Positions 62,818 through 64,000 of a stretch of DNA of 64,000 nucleotides are shown one piece after another. The DNA is from UBA4732 sp963823075 (lineage in GTDB: Bacteria; Planctomycetota; Planctomycetia; Gemmatales; Gemmataceae): contig CAWGKE010000001.1 in the NCBI GenBank assembly GCA_963823075.1, positions 248,001-312,000 on the forward strand, given 5' to 3'. The translations under genes and the position numbers were made by a program. Within the stretch, counting starts at the first letter, position 1. Each line of letters starts with the position of its first letter. The notes under the pieces were generated by a model. The model was given only the letters and a program-made list of their open reading frames with translations. It was not told the origin of the DNA and did not search any database.

Positions 62818-63998
62818 ATGCTGCGCCACCGCCTTCTCGCCGTCGCCTGGCTCGCGCTCTTCCCGTTGGCGGCGCCCCGGCCCGCGCGGGCGAGCCGTTC
62901 CGTTACCCGGCCGGCAAACTTCCCGGCGGGGCCGAGCTGAAGTACGTCAACGACCTGCCGGTGCTGACCGTGGCCGGCAGCCCGGAGCAAATCGGCGCCG
63001 CGATCGGCGGCCTGGCCCTCAAGCCGGATGAACGGATTCTGTCCTACACGCGCGATCTGCTCAAGGCTGACCGGATCGAGCTGACCTGGCCGCTGTTCGT
63101 CTTCGGCGGCAAGGGGATGCTCAAACACTTCCCGACCGACTACCGCACCGAGATGGACGCCATCACCCGGTCGTCCGGCGCCGACCCGGACACAATCACC
63201 GTCGCCAACACCTTTTTCGACCTGAAAAACACCTTTGAATGCTCGGCCCTCATGGTCGAGGGGTCGCGCAGCGCCACCGGCGGCGTGCTGTTCGGCCGCA
63301 ACCTCGATTATCCGTCGCTTGGCTACATTCACGAACATACGCTGGTGACGGTCTACCGGCCGGCCGGCAAGCACGCCTTCGTCTCGGTCGGCTTCCCCGG
63401 ACTGGTCGGCGTCCTGTCCGGCATGAACGACGCCGGCCTGTGCCTGGCGGTGCTGGAGGTCTACGACGCCAAGGACGGCGAGCCGCGCTTCGACGGCCAA
63501 GGCGTCCCCTACGCGCTCTGTCACCGCCGGCTCCTGGAGGAATGCACGACCATTGCGGAGGCGAAAAAGCTCCTGGAAAGTATGCCCCGCACGTCGCTGC
63601 TCAACCTGGCCGTCGCGGATCGCACGGGGACCGCGGTTTTCGAGATAACGCCCAAGCAGGTGGTGATGCGGCCGTCGGAGAGGGGCGTGTGTACTTGCAC
63701 GAACCATTTTTGCAGCGAAGCCGTTCGGCCGGCCGACTTCACGGACGTGGTCGATTCCGTCAACCGGCTGGCGACGCTGGACCGGGTGTGCGCCGGCAAG
63801 GCGAAGCTCGGCGTCGAGGACCTCCACCGGCAGCTCCACGCCGTCAACCAGGGCGACCAGACGCTCCAGACGATGGTGTTCGATCCCGAGAACCTGCGGC
63901 TGCACCTGGCGTTCGGCAAGATCCCGGCGTCGGCCGGGGAGCTGCGCGAGCTGGACCTGGCGCCGCTGTTCAAAGGGGAGGCGAAGAAGTCGGATTGA
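62818..63998 (+). CDS. Secreted C45-type Ntn hydrolase, one frameshift
   Basis: About 393 residues. The leader MLRHRLLAVAWLALFPLAAP is in one frame; the mature part, from AGEPFRYPAGKLPGGAELKY, is in another, joined near 62892 where bases are missing in CGCGGGCGAGCC. The catalytic core has TFFDLKNTFECSALMVEGSR, with the nucleophile Cys of FECS, and GGVLFGRNLDYPSLGYIHEH. GMNDAGLCLAVLEVYDAKDG and TCTNHFCSEA follow. This is the acyl-CoA:6-APA acyltransferase/C45 peptidase-like Ntn fold. Its substrate may be an amide or N-acyl bond. The stop is at 63998, two bases from the window end. Confidence 0.8.
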
Positions 63999-64000
63999 GG

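Overview
The window is GC-rich, densely coded bacterial DNA, very probably from the Planctomycetota and most like the Gemmataceae. Support for this: two proteins carry the planctomycete-typical TIGR03000 beta-strand domain, there is a secreted multidomain redoxin/heme/PHM-type protein, the sulfatases are accompanied by a formylglycine-generating enzyme, and many proteins are secreted or anchored with no known function. Large intergenic palindromes of several families also recur. No tRNA, rRNA, CRISPR array or complete insertion sequence was recognised.

Region 1 (1-6.8 kb, + strand) holds exported proteins of unknown function, a general-stress-type glycine-zipper protein, and a fusion of TIGR03000 to DUF1254/DUF1214. 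Region 2 (6.9-21.2 kb) holds an arylsulfatase broken by many indels and two oppositely oriented copies of one gene set: a DUF3604 PHP-like metalloenzyme, a two-part NTF2-like (TIGR02246) protein, a small secreted Tyr/Gly protein and a DUF4239 membrane protein. The plus copy also has two SpoIIAA-like proteins and an outer-membrane efflux protein. Region 3 (21.3-36.2 kb, all minus strand) holds a short MITE-like element, a DUF2252 protein, two membrane-anchored sulfatases with CTAGR formylglycine motifs, small membrane proteins (one a decaying duplicate), an anchored NHL propeller, a membrane-anchored formylglycine-generating enzyme with both active-site cysteines, an HdeD-type protein and an ABM monooxygenase. 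A sigma-54 activator with a GAF domain lies at the head of this run. Regions 2 and 3 look like one accessory island for envelope sulfatase and stress functions.

Region 4 (36.4-64 kb) is more ordinary chromosome: lipoproteins, a solo Clp-N protein, two retropepsin/PDZ proteins, a redoxin-cytochrome-PHM protein, two Uma2 nucleases, a superfamily 1 helicase, a PQQ-type propeller, MogA, an Ada-like DNA-repair protein, a hybrid-free sensor kinase with a receiver, an NtrC-type response regulator, a DUF4139 protein, a LarA-N protein, a TPR protein, RfbD and a C45 Ntn hydrolase.

A striking overall property is that about a dozen conserved genes are interrupted by one- or two-base indels, several of them in C or G runs, while homology continues in the next frame. 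This could be residual long-read assembly error, real decay of redundant paralogs, or both. For the single-indel genes I describe the rejoined protein and mark the break.
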